This document shows positions 25,818-37,625 of a DNA stretch of 64,000 bases, piece after piece. The position numbers were made by a program, and so were the translations under genes. The stretch is from Cephalopachus bancanus (Eukaryota > Chordata > Mammalia > Primates > Tarsiidae): positions 12,919,501 through 12,983,500 of the forward strand of contig JAPVLO010000001.1 of the NCBI GenBank assembly GCA_027257055.1. Reading direction: 5' to 3'. The first letter of the stretch is position 1; every line of letters starts with the position of its first letter. The notes beneath the pieces were generated by a model. It did no database searches. It saw only the letters and a list, made by a program, of their open reading frames with translations, and had not been told where the DNA came from.

Positions 25818-26981
25818 CTCTGACCCGGCCCAGACCTCACAGCGATGACTACAGCACCATGAAGAAGATTCCTCCTCGAAAGCCCAAGCGAAGCCCCCAC
25901 ACGAAGCTCAGTGGCTCCTATGAGGAGATATCAGGCCCCAGACCCCTGGGGAAAGCAGGGCCCCCCCAGGACTCGGGGGCCGTGCACAGGGCCTGCTCGG
26001 CCGAGGGGCCTCCGCACTGTGCCCTGCACCTGACCGTGCCACAGGGAGATGAGGACGATGCCGAACCCGTGTACATCGAGATGGTGGGGAATGCTGGGAG
26101 GGCTGGCTGCCCCCAGCCCGACAGCCCAGACCCCGGGGAGTCCGTGTATGAGGAGATGAAATACTTCTTGCCCGAGGAGAGCAGCTGCAGCCTGGGCATG
26201 GTCTCCTTCATGTCTGCATCGCCCCCTCTATTTTATGAGAGCCGAAAATCCATCACCTTTGAGGACGGTGACACGAGCGGCCAAGCGGCGGGGCCCTTGA
26301 GGGACACCTGTGACATCCCACCCCCTTTCCCCAATCTGCTTCCCCACCGGCCACCCCTGCTGGTCTTCCCTCCAACCCCCGTGACCTGCTCTCCGGCCTC
26401 CGACGAGTCACCTCTGACACCGCTGGAAGTGAAAAAGCTGCCCGTCCTGGAGACCAACCTCAAGTACCCCGTGTCATCAGAAGGTTCAAGTCCACTGTCT
26501 CCACAGTATTCCAAAAACCAAAAGGGGGACAGTGATAGGCCCGCGTCCCCCGGCTTGACTGTATTCAACGGGCCCAACAAAATCTCCCCACCTTCCACAC
26601 CCCCTGCTCCTCCCTTGCCCCCTCCGGTGCCTCCTGCCTCCTACTGGCCACCTGCACACTTTACGTTCCCCCCCGAGACAGTTGTGGTGCCCACAGGAAA
26701 GGCGATGGCAAATTCAGACGTGGCCAAATCACAGCAAAAGCCAAACTCCGCCCCCGCGGGGGGTCCGTGCAGCTCCTTCTCCAAGATTCCTTACTCCCCA
26801 GGGAAGGCGGCTCGAGGGGAACACAGGAAGCCCAACTCCAGCTCCTCCTCCCCGGCACCCTACAGCCCTCCAAACTCCAGACCGCTCAACAGCCCCCTGG
26901 ACGAGCTGGCCAGCCTCTTCAATTCCGGAAGGAGTGTGCTTCGGAAGTCTGCAGCAGGAAGAAAAATTAGGGAAGTGGAAG
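25818..26981 (+). CDS. MYO16: MYO16 large NYAP exon: PI3K-binding and proline-rich tail
   Basis: This 1164-nt exon begins with CT of an Ala codon and reads [39 protein letters not shown] and onward. It holds the NYAP (neuronal tyrosine-phosphorylated adaptor for PI3K) region. YEEI lies at 25919, a Src-type phosphosite. Two YxxM motifs follow: YIEM at 26072-26083 and YEEM at 26147-26158. These are the expected p85 SH2 docking sites. A Pro-rich run ([16 protein letters not shown]) lies near 26587-26640. The conserved end reads [22 protein letters not shown] proteins bind PI3K and the WAVE complex downstream of contactins in neurons (family knowledge). The exon is GC- and CpG-rich against AT-rich introns. 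Both borders are phase 1 and its length is divisible by 3, so skipping it keeps the frame. Acceptor and donor (GAAG|gtacgt) are strong. The open frame runs past the donor into (CA)n, but that is read-through. Confidence 0.97.
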
Positions 26982-27042
26982 GTACGTGGAAAAGAAGTGC
27001 ATCTTCCTTTTGCATGCATGCGCGTGCTTGTGTGCACATAGA

Positions 27043-27057
27043 TACACACACACACAT

Positions 27058-27110
<53 letters not shown>
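27043..27110 (+). repeat. (CA)n microsatellite next to splice donor
   Basis: About 30 ca units are interrupted once by ataaa. The tract starts 61 bases after the donor of the 1164-nt exon. CA repeats are bound by hnRNP L and can change use of a nearby donor (established knowledge); an effect here is unproven. Confidence 0.97.
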
Positions 27111-27112
<2 letters not shown>

Positions 27113-27190
27113 GCTAAAAATAAACCCTGAAGTGATTGCAGTAGTTATTCAGAGCAGATATCAACTTAAAAAAAAAAAAAACCGAAAACC

Positions 27191-27502
27191 TGGCCAGGGG
27201 CAGTGACTCACACCTATAATCCCAGAACTTTGGGAGGTTGAGGTGAGAGGATTGCCTGAGCCTACAGGTTCAAGACCAGCCTGGACAACTTGGCAAGACC
27301 TTATCTCTACAATAAATTTTTTAAAAAATTAGCTGGCTGTGGTGGCACATGCCTATAATTTCAACTACTTGGAAAGCTGAGACCGAAGGATCGCCTGAGC
27401 ACAGCAGGTCAAGGCTATGGTGGCTGTAAGTATGCCACTGCACTCTAGCCTGGGTGACAGAGTGAGACACCAACTCAAAAAACAAACAAACAAACAAAAA
27501 CC
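27191..27502 (+). repeat. Alu SINE, sense (left arm of an inverted Alu pair)
   Basis: A complete dimer runs from ggccaggggcagtgactcac to a tail of caaa units (acaaacaaacaaacaaaaac). Confidence 0.92.
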
Positions 27503-27552
27503 CTTGTGCAATCAATGTGGCCAATTAAGTAAGAGTGAATATTTTATTTTTT

Positions 27553-27850
27553 TCCTTTTTTTTGAGTCAGGGTCTTACTCTGTCACTCAGTCTGTGGTGC
27601 AGTGGCATGATCATGGCACACTGCAACGTTGACCTCTTGGGTTCAGACAGTCTTCCCACCTCAGCCTCCTGAATAGCTGGAACTACAGGTGCATGTCACC
27701 ATACCCAGCTTATTTTTTGATTTTTTTTTTGTAGGAACAAGGTCTTACTATGTTGCCTAGGCTGGTCTCAAACTCCTAGGCTCAAGCAGACCTCTGGTCT
27801 TGGCCTCCCAATGTGCTGGGATTATAGGCAGGAGGCATCATGCACAGCCT
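27553..27850 (-). repeat. Alu SINE, antisense (right arm of an inverted Alu pair)
   Basis: It starts ttttgagtcagggtcttact and ends at the head near catgcacagcc. Only about 50 bases separate it from the sense Alu to the left. Confidence 0.9.
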
Positions 27851-28639
27851 TCATAGTTTCATTTTTGCAGAACAAGACATTAAAATCTCATGGTATTGAA
27901 ATACACAGGACTGAAACAAGACCTAATAAATGATAACTTAATAAATATTAGACAGAGCAAGGTTAAATTTTAGCTACTAATCTCATTTTCCTAGTAATAG
28001 ATCCTCATGATATAACAATGGTATTATTGTAACATTAGATTGCCTATTTTCATTTGATTTACATTTCACCATTAACCCTCAAGTGTGTGGTTTCCAAATA
28101 TTGTCTGGGATGCCTACCTCTTCAGTTACTACCTTGCACTTAATGCCATTCACTTCTGTGTTGTGTTGAACAAATTGGTAATCTTCTGTTCATATACCAC
28201 CCAAGGAACATTTTAACTCAGTTCTGTTTTATCTGTGTCTTCTCACCCAGCGACTCAGCCCACGCGTGGTTTGCAGGTGGAAATTCACTCAATTGAGCTC
28301 AGCTGCAGGCTATTGCATTCAGTGGCTGTTGCCCGCATACAAATGTATTCATTTTGTGTCTCTATAAAAGCAGAATGTAGCTCACAAAAAAAAAAAAAAA
28401 AAAGGAAAAAAAATTCTCATTAAGACTCCTTTGCTAACCTTTGGTAATTAGCTAACCGCGTGCCATTTCATCCAGATGTAGCTGCCCTTGTGCCAAAAGT
28501 ATTGCTTTGATACAGATTACCTTAATAATCATCAAGAATATAGTCATTTTTAAAAACACATATGTGGGGTTTTTGTACAAAAACAAAATATCTTCCCAGT
28601 GGTTGTACATTAGTATAAAATGTCTTCCATAAGGAAAAT

Positions 28640-28805
28640 TATAACCAACCCCTTCCGTCATGGTGCCAGTGGATTTCCTTCTTTTTAACATGGACAGCAA
28701 CCACTGATATTTCACTTTATAGATGGAAAATTTCAAGGCGGAGAGGTAACATATCTCCCTTAGGGTCAAGTGGTAGGAATGGAAATCAGATTTTGATCTA
28801 CAGTG
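28640..28805 (+). repeat. MIR-like SINE fragment
   Basis: The blocks atttcactttatagatggaa and aaggcggagaggtaacatat, with a following 'gtcaagtggtaggaatgg', keep MIR order. Confidence 0.5.
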
Positions 28806-30329
28806 CAATACCATTTTATGCATGCATTAGCTTGCTCTTTCTCCAAATGAAAATACATAAATATGCTAGCTTTCATTGTTTGATTAGCAAAATTACTTTA
28901 GGTACAAAAACCAGAGAATCTAGAAAGAAATCTGAACAAGTGAAAAGTAGGTCAGGGGTGAGAACCATTAGCAAGTGAATGAATAACCTACTCACTATTT
29001 ACTCTTCAGAAAAAAATAAGCTAATTGTTTCTTTAGTTAACATTTTCTTCTTAATTATAGGCCATTAATAAACAAAATTATACTTGTAAATTGCAGAAGG
29101 TTTGAATTTCACAAATCGTGTTTCCTTCTAAGGAACAAAAGGAGTAAGAGGAAATCATTAAATGAACAAATTAATATTTGCTTTTAGAACTAAAAGTTTA
29201 TTATAGCCTCATTTTACTATAGATTGGAATTGGGTGAATCCTTCCTGACTCTGTTCAAGGAAGTGAAATTAATGAATCTCTAGACAGATCTCATCATTTG
29301 GAAATCCTGAAGTCTAGGACTCAGAGGATGGTAAGAATTATAGTGAGGCCTCCAGGCATGGTGTGTAAATTTGCTAATTATATTTCCCTACGGTGGCATT
29401 AACCAGTGTTTGGGAACACATATCAAAAACTCAAGTACAGCACTGTTATCTTAACTCTAATATTTGAAGACATCTATTTTCTTATTGTGGGCTTTTCCAA
29501 CTTGCTTTTTAATTGGAAAGATTGGATTCAGTCACTTGCAACTTTCTCATAAATACATGAATTGGCAGCTTCTGCCACTGACGCAGTAGTTTACAAGTTT
29601 GCACAGAGTGTTCCAGGTCATTCTTTCCAAATGTAAAAGGGGTGAAAGATAAGATATGGAAGGAAAAACACTCAGGGCTTGTGCTAAGCACCGGAGTTGC
29701 TTATATGCTTATTAAGATTTACACAATTTGATCTTGAGATCAGTAATTCCTTTTCTTCTGGATGAATTGAATGGTTGGTATCATGATTTACTGTAATCTT
29801 GGAGTTTCTTTCTTTTAAAGTTTTAAATCATCTATTTTTCCCTCTTTATATGTAACAACATTTTTATTTTTACCTGAAATAGCTTTCTTACCAAATAATC
29901 CAGTGTATGGCTAATCCACCCTTCAATGCACCTAAATTAATTGCAGCTCATTTTTTGTCCAATTTTGATAAGGGGAAACTGTTCTTCAAATTTTCAGAAG
30001 TGTTCAAAATATTCCCCTTGCTCTTTGGAACCATGACCTTGAGGAGATTAAATTTCCTATTAATTCACTGCTATAGGTATTTCCTATTGAAACATAAAGT
30101 GTTATTATGTATGGCAAGTTGTGTATAGGAAGCAAGGTTTTATTCATGAGTATTTCTATAACATTGCTATTCCATAGTCTTAGACCAGGGAGGACTCCCC
30201 CAAAAAACAGAATTATCTTTTGAAGGGCAGCCCCTTGTAGTATAGGCTTTCCTCGCTAGGTGAGTGTTCTGGGAACCCACTGGCATCCGTGGACCAGCTT
30301 GTGTTGTTGTGAGAGGCTGCATTCAGTTT

Positions 30330-30750
30330 CAGTGATTTTTTGTTTGTTTGTTTGTTTTTGAGAGTCATTGCATTTGCCCAATTCATGATGGGTGGCTTAC
30401 AAGCTCACCTGCCAACAACGTGCTAAGTGTTCAGCAGTTTGGGACCAAAAATGTCATGACTTTCTGCCCTATCTCGCCCCAGCAACTTTTTTTGTTGTTT
30501 CCCTGGATGAAAAAAGTCCTCAAAAGGAAACGTGTAGGTGATGTGGAAGAGGTGAAACAAAAAATGACTGAAGCACTAAAAGGCATCAAAATGCATGAGT
30601 TCAAAAACTGTTTTGAGCAGTGGAAAAAAAAATCTCAACAGGCGTATTGCATCAGACAGAGAGTACTTTGAAGGTGACTGAAGTTTAAACATATAGGAAT
30701 AACTGCACAATTTTAATAAATAAATTCAAGATTTTTGGGGTCCCCTTGTA
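30330..30750 (+). mobile_element. Mariner transposon fossil, 3' part of transposase and right end
   Basis: Two frames carry the C-terminal third of a mariner transposase. The first runs through a CQQRAKCSAVWDQK segment to LPYLAP at 30405-30480. After a frameshift the second frame reads MKKVLKRKRVGDVEEVKQKM, then EALKGIKMHEFKNCFEQWKK and ends RQRVL at 30668. The motif order matches the block between the second and third catalytic positions and the C-terminus. The ttttggggtccccttgta near 30735-30752 is a plausible right terminal repeat. No 5' half is visible. Confidence 0.75.
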
Positions 30751-30939
30751 TGTAGGATATTACAAATACTATGTGACTAAAAAAATCATCATCTATAGAT
30801 TCTTGGATATGCAATTTGAGGAATTCAAAGCTATGCAAATCCTAAGAATTGAGGATATACATATGAAAAAAAAAAGATTGTGCAGATGATAGATGTGACT
30901 GCAGACTGGGAAGGATAATACTGACTACGAGTAATTGTT

Positions 30940-31140
30940 GTGCTTCCCAGGTCCCAGGTATTGTCTGAATAACCAATTTAAGGTATCTGCTACTCATCCC
31001 CATCTTACAGGAGGGCAAACGGAGGTACAGAGAGATTAATCAATTTGTTCAAAGTGATTCTGCTCATGAAAGACGGAACACAACCTGAATGCTAATTCTA
31101 TCCCGAGAGGCTCTTCTCTTAAGCATCTGTGCAATGCTGC
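30940..31140 (+). repeat. MIR SINE
   Basis: Blocks catcttacaggagggcaaac, ggaggtacagagagattaat and a terminal gcatctgtgcaatgctgcc follow MIR consensus order. Confidence 0.6.
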
Positions 31141-32109
31141 CTTGGAGAGCAGGAGAAAAGAGACAGAGGAAAAGGTTTTAACAAATTCCTATTCACTCAC
31201 TGAGATGCCACAAGTAAGAGTCTCAGAGTGTGGATGGAGAGAACTGTCCCATCAACGCAAGAACATCAAACTTGCACTCTGTAGATTACGGGTATATATA
31301 CAACTCTGGCCTGCAGCGCCCAGGCTAGTTGGCCCTTCCAATTAAGACTGACTAAACGTTTAATTGTCTGTGCCTTGGTAGATGTAAAGATCTCATCAAT
31401 TCACAGGATTTTTTGCATCTGAGGTTATAATATGACTAATATTATTATGGTGATTATTTCCAGTTGCTTGGTTTCAAAACATATGGGCCCTCATTCAAAC
31501 GGTGAAGGAAGAGAGTCATTGGCTAGTTTTGGCCACTAGGGTGCTCCATTGCTCCGATCGGCATCTCAGGGTCTGGTCCAGTTTATCCAGAATAACGTGA
31601 AATTACCTGAACCCATTATCGCCACTCACTGAAAAAGATCACGATGGTTAGGATGTTGACAGAAATGCTGTCCATTTCAGAAATCTGGAGAGGAAGAAGA
31701 GAGAGCCAGGCTGAATCAAAGAAAAATCTGATTCACAGAATATTTTGAAAGAATTCAGTGCTATTTATCTCTGAGATCATGCATCCTTAGTTTCTGAATT
31801 ATAGATACTTTAAAATGATGTCAGCAAAAAAACCATAGTGTGAAAATATTTCTTTGCATGTAGTAGGTGGTTATTAAATGGTTGTTTGATGTAAGATTTA
31901 CACAACAAAGAGCAGTTTGGCGTGTTAGTCGGTTTGATAGCTCTAGGCCTTGTGGCATTTTACATAATAAGAATCACTTAAGCCACATGGAAGTCACTGT
32001 TAATTTCAAATATTTTATTTGATCACATAAACATCTCAAGGAAGACTATTTTGATTTTGCTATATAATATTTTTATTCCATGGGGCCATTTGTTTGAAAA
32101 AAATTATTT

Positions 32110-32275
32110 TTAATGTTTTAGAAAATTTCAAACATGTACAAAGGCAGAGAGGATGAGCTAATGAATCTTCTCTCTGTCCAATCATATTTCATCTATACCT
32201 GCCCATTCTTTCCTCTAGCACTGGATTATTTTAAAGAATATTCCAATGGCAGACCATTTTATTAATAAATATGTA
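32110..32275 (+). mobile_element. Old L1 (L1ME-like) 3' UTR fragment, probable
   Basis: The blocks aatttcaaacatgtacaaag and ggcagaccattttatt with intervening tctgtccaatcatat resemble the 3' UTR region of old L1 families. Confidence 0.4.
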
Positions 32276-32557
32276 TAAATATTCTTAGAGGGAAAGCAGA
32301 TTTATGCTGACATCACTTTAATTAGTATAGACCAGTCAATCCATTTCAGTCTTCACTTGAGACTGCCGTTTATGACAGAAGCCTGGATCTGGAAACCAAG
32401 GCATCATTTCTGATGATATAAACAAAATAATTTTCAGAAGTTAGATTCTCACCAAAATCACACCACCCTACACGTTCTTCCATGTGGGTTTCAATGACAG
32501 ACCTTGGCACAAACACCTGGTGCAGACAGCTTCTACTATTAAAAAAAGTGGGGGGGA

Positions 32558-32865
32558 CAGGGTGCAGTGGCTAGATCTGTGATCCCAGCACTTTGGAAAG
32601 CCAAGGCAAGTGAACTCACCTGAGCCCAGAAGTTTGAGATCAGCCTGGGCATCACAGAGAAACTTCATCTCCACCTTTTTTTCTATAAAAAATTTTTAAA
32701 AAACTAGCCAGGCATGGTGGCACACTCATGCCTGTAGTCCCACCTACTCGGGAGGCTGAGGCGGAAGGATAGCCTGAGCCCAGAAGATTGGGCTGCTGTG
32801 AGCTATGACCATCGTGATCATGCCACTGCACTCCAGCCTGAGCCAGAGTGAGATCCAGAATTTTT
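32558..32865 (+). repeat. Old Alu, sense
   Basis: A diverged dimer is present, with acagggtgcagtggctagat at its head, catgccactgcactccagcc near its end and a gggggg insertion next to the head. Confidence 0.88.
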
Positions 32866-33769
32866 AAAAATGTGGGATTTCTAAATGTAATATCCAAATA
32901 GAACTAACTATGGAAGATTAAAATTCAAAAAGGTAATCATATCTTAAATCCGAAAAGAAATACAATTGCATTGTAAGTCAATATTTGTTGGGGCTCAGCT
33001 ACTTCTATGCTAAATTAAGAGCAGTTACCTATATATTGCTTAGTAACAAGAAGCAGAACGTTTTAGAGTCCTGGAAATGCCACTAAATGACTTGCAGAAA
33101 TCTATGATGTTCTCAAGGACCATGCTTGTAAACGGCCATCCTCTGCTCCTGACATCTGAAACAGAAGTTTCAACATTATCGTCCGTTTAGTCTCTGACAC
33201 ATTCAAATGAGATTGCAGCATGAGAAATTAGTCTGCTTTATGCAAATCTCGGCATCACACAATGGGGTGCAGGGCTTAACATCCCATAGGCTAGATGCAG
33301 ATCTTGTCTTACTTTATCCTGTCCAAAGCAGTTAATCTTTCTCACTCTCCTTGACGACTTCTTCGCGTGGTGATTTATTTGCGTAGGGTGTGGAGGAAGC
33401 CTGAGTGCTGATGAAACTTATAAGAAGCGTGGACGAAACAAGCACATAGTTTACTGATGTGTGATGCTCCTCACCGATCTGTTGTCTGCATTCTTGTCTA
33501 GCACAGAAGTCTCCCTCCTATAAAACGAAGACATTCCTCTGCATTCCGGAGCCACTTCAAATCACGACTAGATTTTCCTCATTTTCCAAATGAATGAGTC
33601 CTTTGGGAAAACTGGATGAACATCCCCAGAGAAGGAAGTTCTCTCTTTATCACCAAGTGGATATTAAGCAAGGAGGAGCTATGTGAAGGTTCTTCCCTTG
33701 GCCATGGCTGGGAGCCTGAGCTTTGACATGAGGAACGTTTGTCTTTCTAGAAGAAAATATTTTTTTTTC

Positions 33770-33996
33770 TGAGCCTGTGGGTTCGAGACCCGCCTGGGCA
33801 GCAAGACCTCATCTCTACAATAAATCAAAAAATCAGCCGGGCGTGGTAGCGCGTGCCTGTAATTCCGGCTACTTGGAAGGCTGAAGCGGAAGGATTGCCA
33901 GATCCCAGCAGGTTGAGGCTGAGGTGGCCAGGAGCGGCCACTGCACTCCAGTCTGGGTGGCAGAGTGAGACTCCAACTCAAAAAAAAAAAAAAAAA
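33770..33996 (+). repeat. Young strepsirrhine Alu, sense, 5' truncated
   Basis: It begins inside the left monomer at gagcctgtgggttcgagacc and ends in an A run, with imperfect flanking repeats (agaaaatattttttttt and agaacattttttttt). It lacks the first 65 or so bases including the A box. Confidence 0.9.
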
Positions 33997-35254
33997 GAAC
34001 ATTTTTTTTTCTTTTTTCTTTTTTTTTTACCAATTTCTTGACTTCTCTACAGCAACCAAGAGTATGTGTCTGGGACTTGGAGCTAAACATTTCATTGCTT
34101 CTAATTCTCTAAATGTCTGGTAGAAATAAGACTTTATACAACTACACTTCGAAATGAGCTTTGAATTTTAATAAAGTACCAGTGGCCAAATGTACCTATG
34201 TTTGAACACAAAGCTCTTTATCCTCTAGATTAATTGGAAATATGTATTTTTATGCCCATTCGTTGTGAATGTTTGTGGCGTTTTTTCCCACAACTCACAA
34301 CACTTTCTCTCTGTAAATGGCCAAGAATCCATACAGACAAATTTTGCAGCTAAGGACCTGCAAACCAGACTTGCGTTGACTTGTGGAGCTAATTCTCCCC
34401 TAGTCATCCAATAAACATGTACTTAACGTGCACACAAAGATTGCTTCTGGAAATCTGAAAAATTAATAAATAAATCTGGCATTGCCTCTGGCCTCTGACG
34501 AACACTGTAGAAGGCAGAATTTACACCTCATTTCAGTGAGAGAAATTCCAGGAGAGGAGGGACTCTCTCACCTGAGGGTCACAAACCACTCACGTGGATT
34601 CATAACTGAGCTTCCAGGGGCCCACGGGCCCCTATAGTTTACAGGCAACTTGCTAGGAGAGAGGCTTTGTAAACTTCATCGGATTCCCCCAAAACATCAG
34701 TGACCTGACATCAGTGACCTGGAAAGAGCAAGGGGCCACGGAAAGAGATGTGCACATGTGGTATTTCTGCAGAAAGAAAAAAAAGAAGTAAATGCTCAAC
34801 GGAAGCTAGGAGAGCCTTGCCCTAGAGCCAGCAGGGAACCAGGAAGAATACCAGAAGGGTATCCCTGGTGGATGGAGCTCCCCCAGTGCAGAAGTAGAGG
34901 ATGATAGGGCATGCAGGCAGGTGGGCAGATACAGGGTGAGGCATACAAGATCGGGGTGCGTGGTCCTTGCAGAATATAACTATGGATCTTGGGGGAGAAA
35001 ACAGGACAGTCCTGCTTGCCTTGCGTGGGATCAGAGCAGGATAAGCTTTGTACCTTGAAGCGCCTTATCAGCTTCCTGACAAGGCCCTGAATTATCTATA
35101 TTGCTTCTCTTCCATCACGTGGGAATTCAGCATTAACTCTTAGGGTCTCTCCTCCAAAGTGTGCCAAGAGCCAGCAGTGGGGGAAAAAAGGAACAGACAT
35201 GATAGCAGCTTCTAAGAAACATGCATCCAACGGGAAATGCTCAGATATGCAACG

Positions 35255-35530
35255 CGACGTGTTAATGGTATCCCGACCATCATATTAACAGCTAATACTG
35301 CTAAATGGCTCTCCTGTTGACCAAGCACGTGGATGGCTCTTCTCTTTCCTCCCACCCTCCCTCTCTGTGGGGCGGGTGAAACGGGTGTCACCATTTCTAT
35401 TTACTAATGAGCAGTTGGAGACTTGGACGGATTAAGTGATTTTCCCATAATCACATAAGCTAATCGGCCTCAGAGTCAGGAGTCAAACACAACTCCTGTC
35501 TTCTAAACCCTGGAGTCTTTCTATTCTGCC
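35255..35530 (+). repeat. MIR SINE
   Basis: It carries tgtcaccatttctatttact, gattttcccataatcacata and cttctaaaccctggagtc in MIR order. Confidence 0.6.
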
Positions 35531-35867
35531 CTTCTCAGCCTCCAAAAACAACCAAAATTCAAATAATGATACAAGGTCTCTGTCTGAAAAAGTAATTTCC
35601 CTCTAAAGGTTAAACACACACTCATCACCAGGAGAAGATACAGGAAGCGGACAGAGGGAACATTTGCCCTGCTGTCAATGCTCCTGAGAGACTTTCGTTT
35701 TTAAGCCAAGAGAAGGTTCTTCCTGTGCTTCTCTGCCCGCTCTTCTTTTCTTACTTTCGGAAAACTTTTTCTGCTCGCCTACCCACGAAGTGTCTTCTCT
35801 GTTATCAGGAGCCCACAGTATACACATTTGGAGCAGGGTTGTTCCTTGCATGAGAAGCAGTTGTTTC

Positions 35868-36165
35868 TGGCCAGGCGCAGTGGCTCATGCATGTATTCCC
35901 AGCACTCTGGGAAGCCGAGGAAAGAGGATTGCTTGAACCCAGGAGTTCGAGACCAGTCTGGGCAACATAGCAAGACCTTGTCTCTACAAAATAATAATAA
36001 TAATAATAATAATAAGCCAGGCATGGTGACATGCACCTGTAGTTCTAGCTACTCAGGAGGAGGTTGAAGTGGAAGCATTGCCTGAGCCCAGGAGGTCAAG
36101 GTCATGGTGAGCTGTGATCATGCCTCTATACTCAAGTCTGGGCAACAGAGTGAGACCCCAACTCT
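35868..36165 (+). repeat. Alu SINE, sense, with (AAT)n linker
   Basis: The dimer starts ggccaggcgcagtggctcat. The A-rich linker between monomers has become an aat-repeat at about 35990-36015. Confidence 0.92.
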
Positions 36166-37204
36166 AAGCAAGCAAACCTAAAAACCCCAGCAAACTAAAC
36201 CATTACTTCCTCCTTCTCTGTTCCCTTTTTTTTTCCCTTGGATTTTTTTAAGGTTTTGTTTGGGACTGAGTCCCTAACTTCTGAAAATAAACTCACTGAA
36301 ATTGTCCTCACTTGCAAGGTGCTCAAGGGTCTTTTTGTAGGAAGCATATGGCTCCGCTAGGGATGTGAACTTCAGTCTCATTTGTGGGGTGTCAGATGAC
36401 TGCCTGGACCCATCAGAAGTTAAGTGAGCCCTCACCCTGTGCCAAGAACCATGCAAAGAACTGGGCACATGATCAACGGTGATTTTCAATAGCTGCCATG
36501 ATTGGAGAAGGAGAAAGACAGACGCTTGACAAAGTCCTCATCGTCGGTCTCAACAGCAGCTTTCTAAAAGATGATGGAAAGATGCTTTTCTAAATTAGGT
36601 GAACATAGAAACAGTGATACGGATCATGGCAAAGTTAGACACATCACTGAAGAAGGATGCCAACTTCATTATTTTTTGAAACCCAGGAGCAAAACCAAGC
36701 AGAAGGTTATGACAATTCAATATTGAGTTCAATCTGATCAAAAAGTTACCCTTTGAATGGCATGAATTATCCTGGGAGATTACCTTAACATATTAGTTGT
36801 AAATCTACAGCCGTAAGCATCTCCATGAGAGCAGAGATGTGTATGGAGGGTACATAGGTCCTCATTTTTTGCATGAACCGTTACAACTGGGATGCTCTGT
36901 AATGTGCCATCAATAGAAGACTCAATTGTACCTGATACTCTGAGAATAAGGCAGTCTTTTCAGAAGTGGATTATCTTTCATAACCAGTAAATATTTTTCA
37001 GGCTATCAACCCATGAAAGCAAGCAGCTATTGTGTATCATGTGTCTCTACGCTGGATTGCAAATTAAACTCCCACTGGGGGCTCAAAAGAGAAATCCAGT
37101 GCTTTATCCTCTAAGCCACTCAGCATCTCTTCTTAAGCAAGTTAATAAAGACCTTCCTGACTAACTACATCTCATTATGGCCACATAATACAATATCTCA
37201 GGGT

Positions 37205-37625
37205 TTTTTTTTCCTTTTTTTATATTCTTTTTTTCTTTTTAAATTTTTTTTCTTTTCTTATACTTTATTTTTTAAAGACAGAGGGTACAATTCAGCATTA
37301 GGTATACAAGCGGACATCCTGAAGGTAATATTTGGGCCTCCCTTTAGTCCCACTTTGCCTTACTTGAGATCAGGTACCCTTATTGATGCTGGGTCCTCAC
37401 CCCCACCCCGGCAGTATGCTGCTACTGCCAATCCCTTTCTTACAGTATTATGGTAAATGTTCAGGCTCCGCTTAAGAGAATATGTGTTCTTTGTTTCTGT
37501 GATAGATCACTGAGGATGATAGATTCCAAATCCATCCAAGTTGCTGCAAAGTCCACATGTTTGTTCTTCTTTATGACTTCGTAATTGTCCACTGTGCCTA
37601 TGTACCACATTTTAAAAAAATCCAG
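37205..37625 (-). mobile_element. L1 LINE 3' end, antisense
   Basis: The T-rich start, then gacagagggtacaattcagc, tctgtgatagatcactgagg and atccaagttgctgcaaagtc, is the same block order as the L1 at 4088-4695, also antisense. Confidence 0.82.

Noticed and set aside
26982..27130. Open frame continuing from the NYAP exon into a His-Thr repeat
   Set aside because: It is read-through of a strong donor (gtacgt) into the (CA)n microsatellite and not a protein repeat.
28384..28410. A-run that could be the tail of a processed pseudogene
   Set aside because: The upstream 200 bases show no coding similarity and no matching target repeat that I could find.
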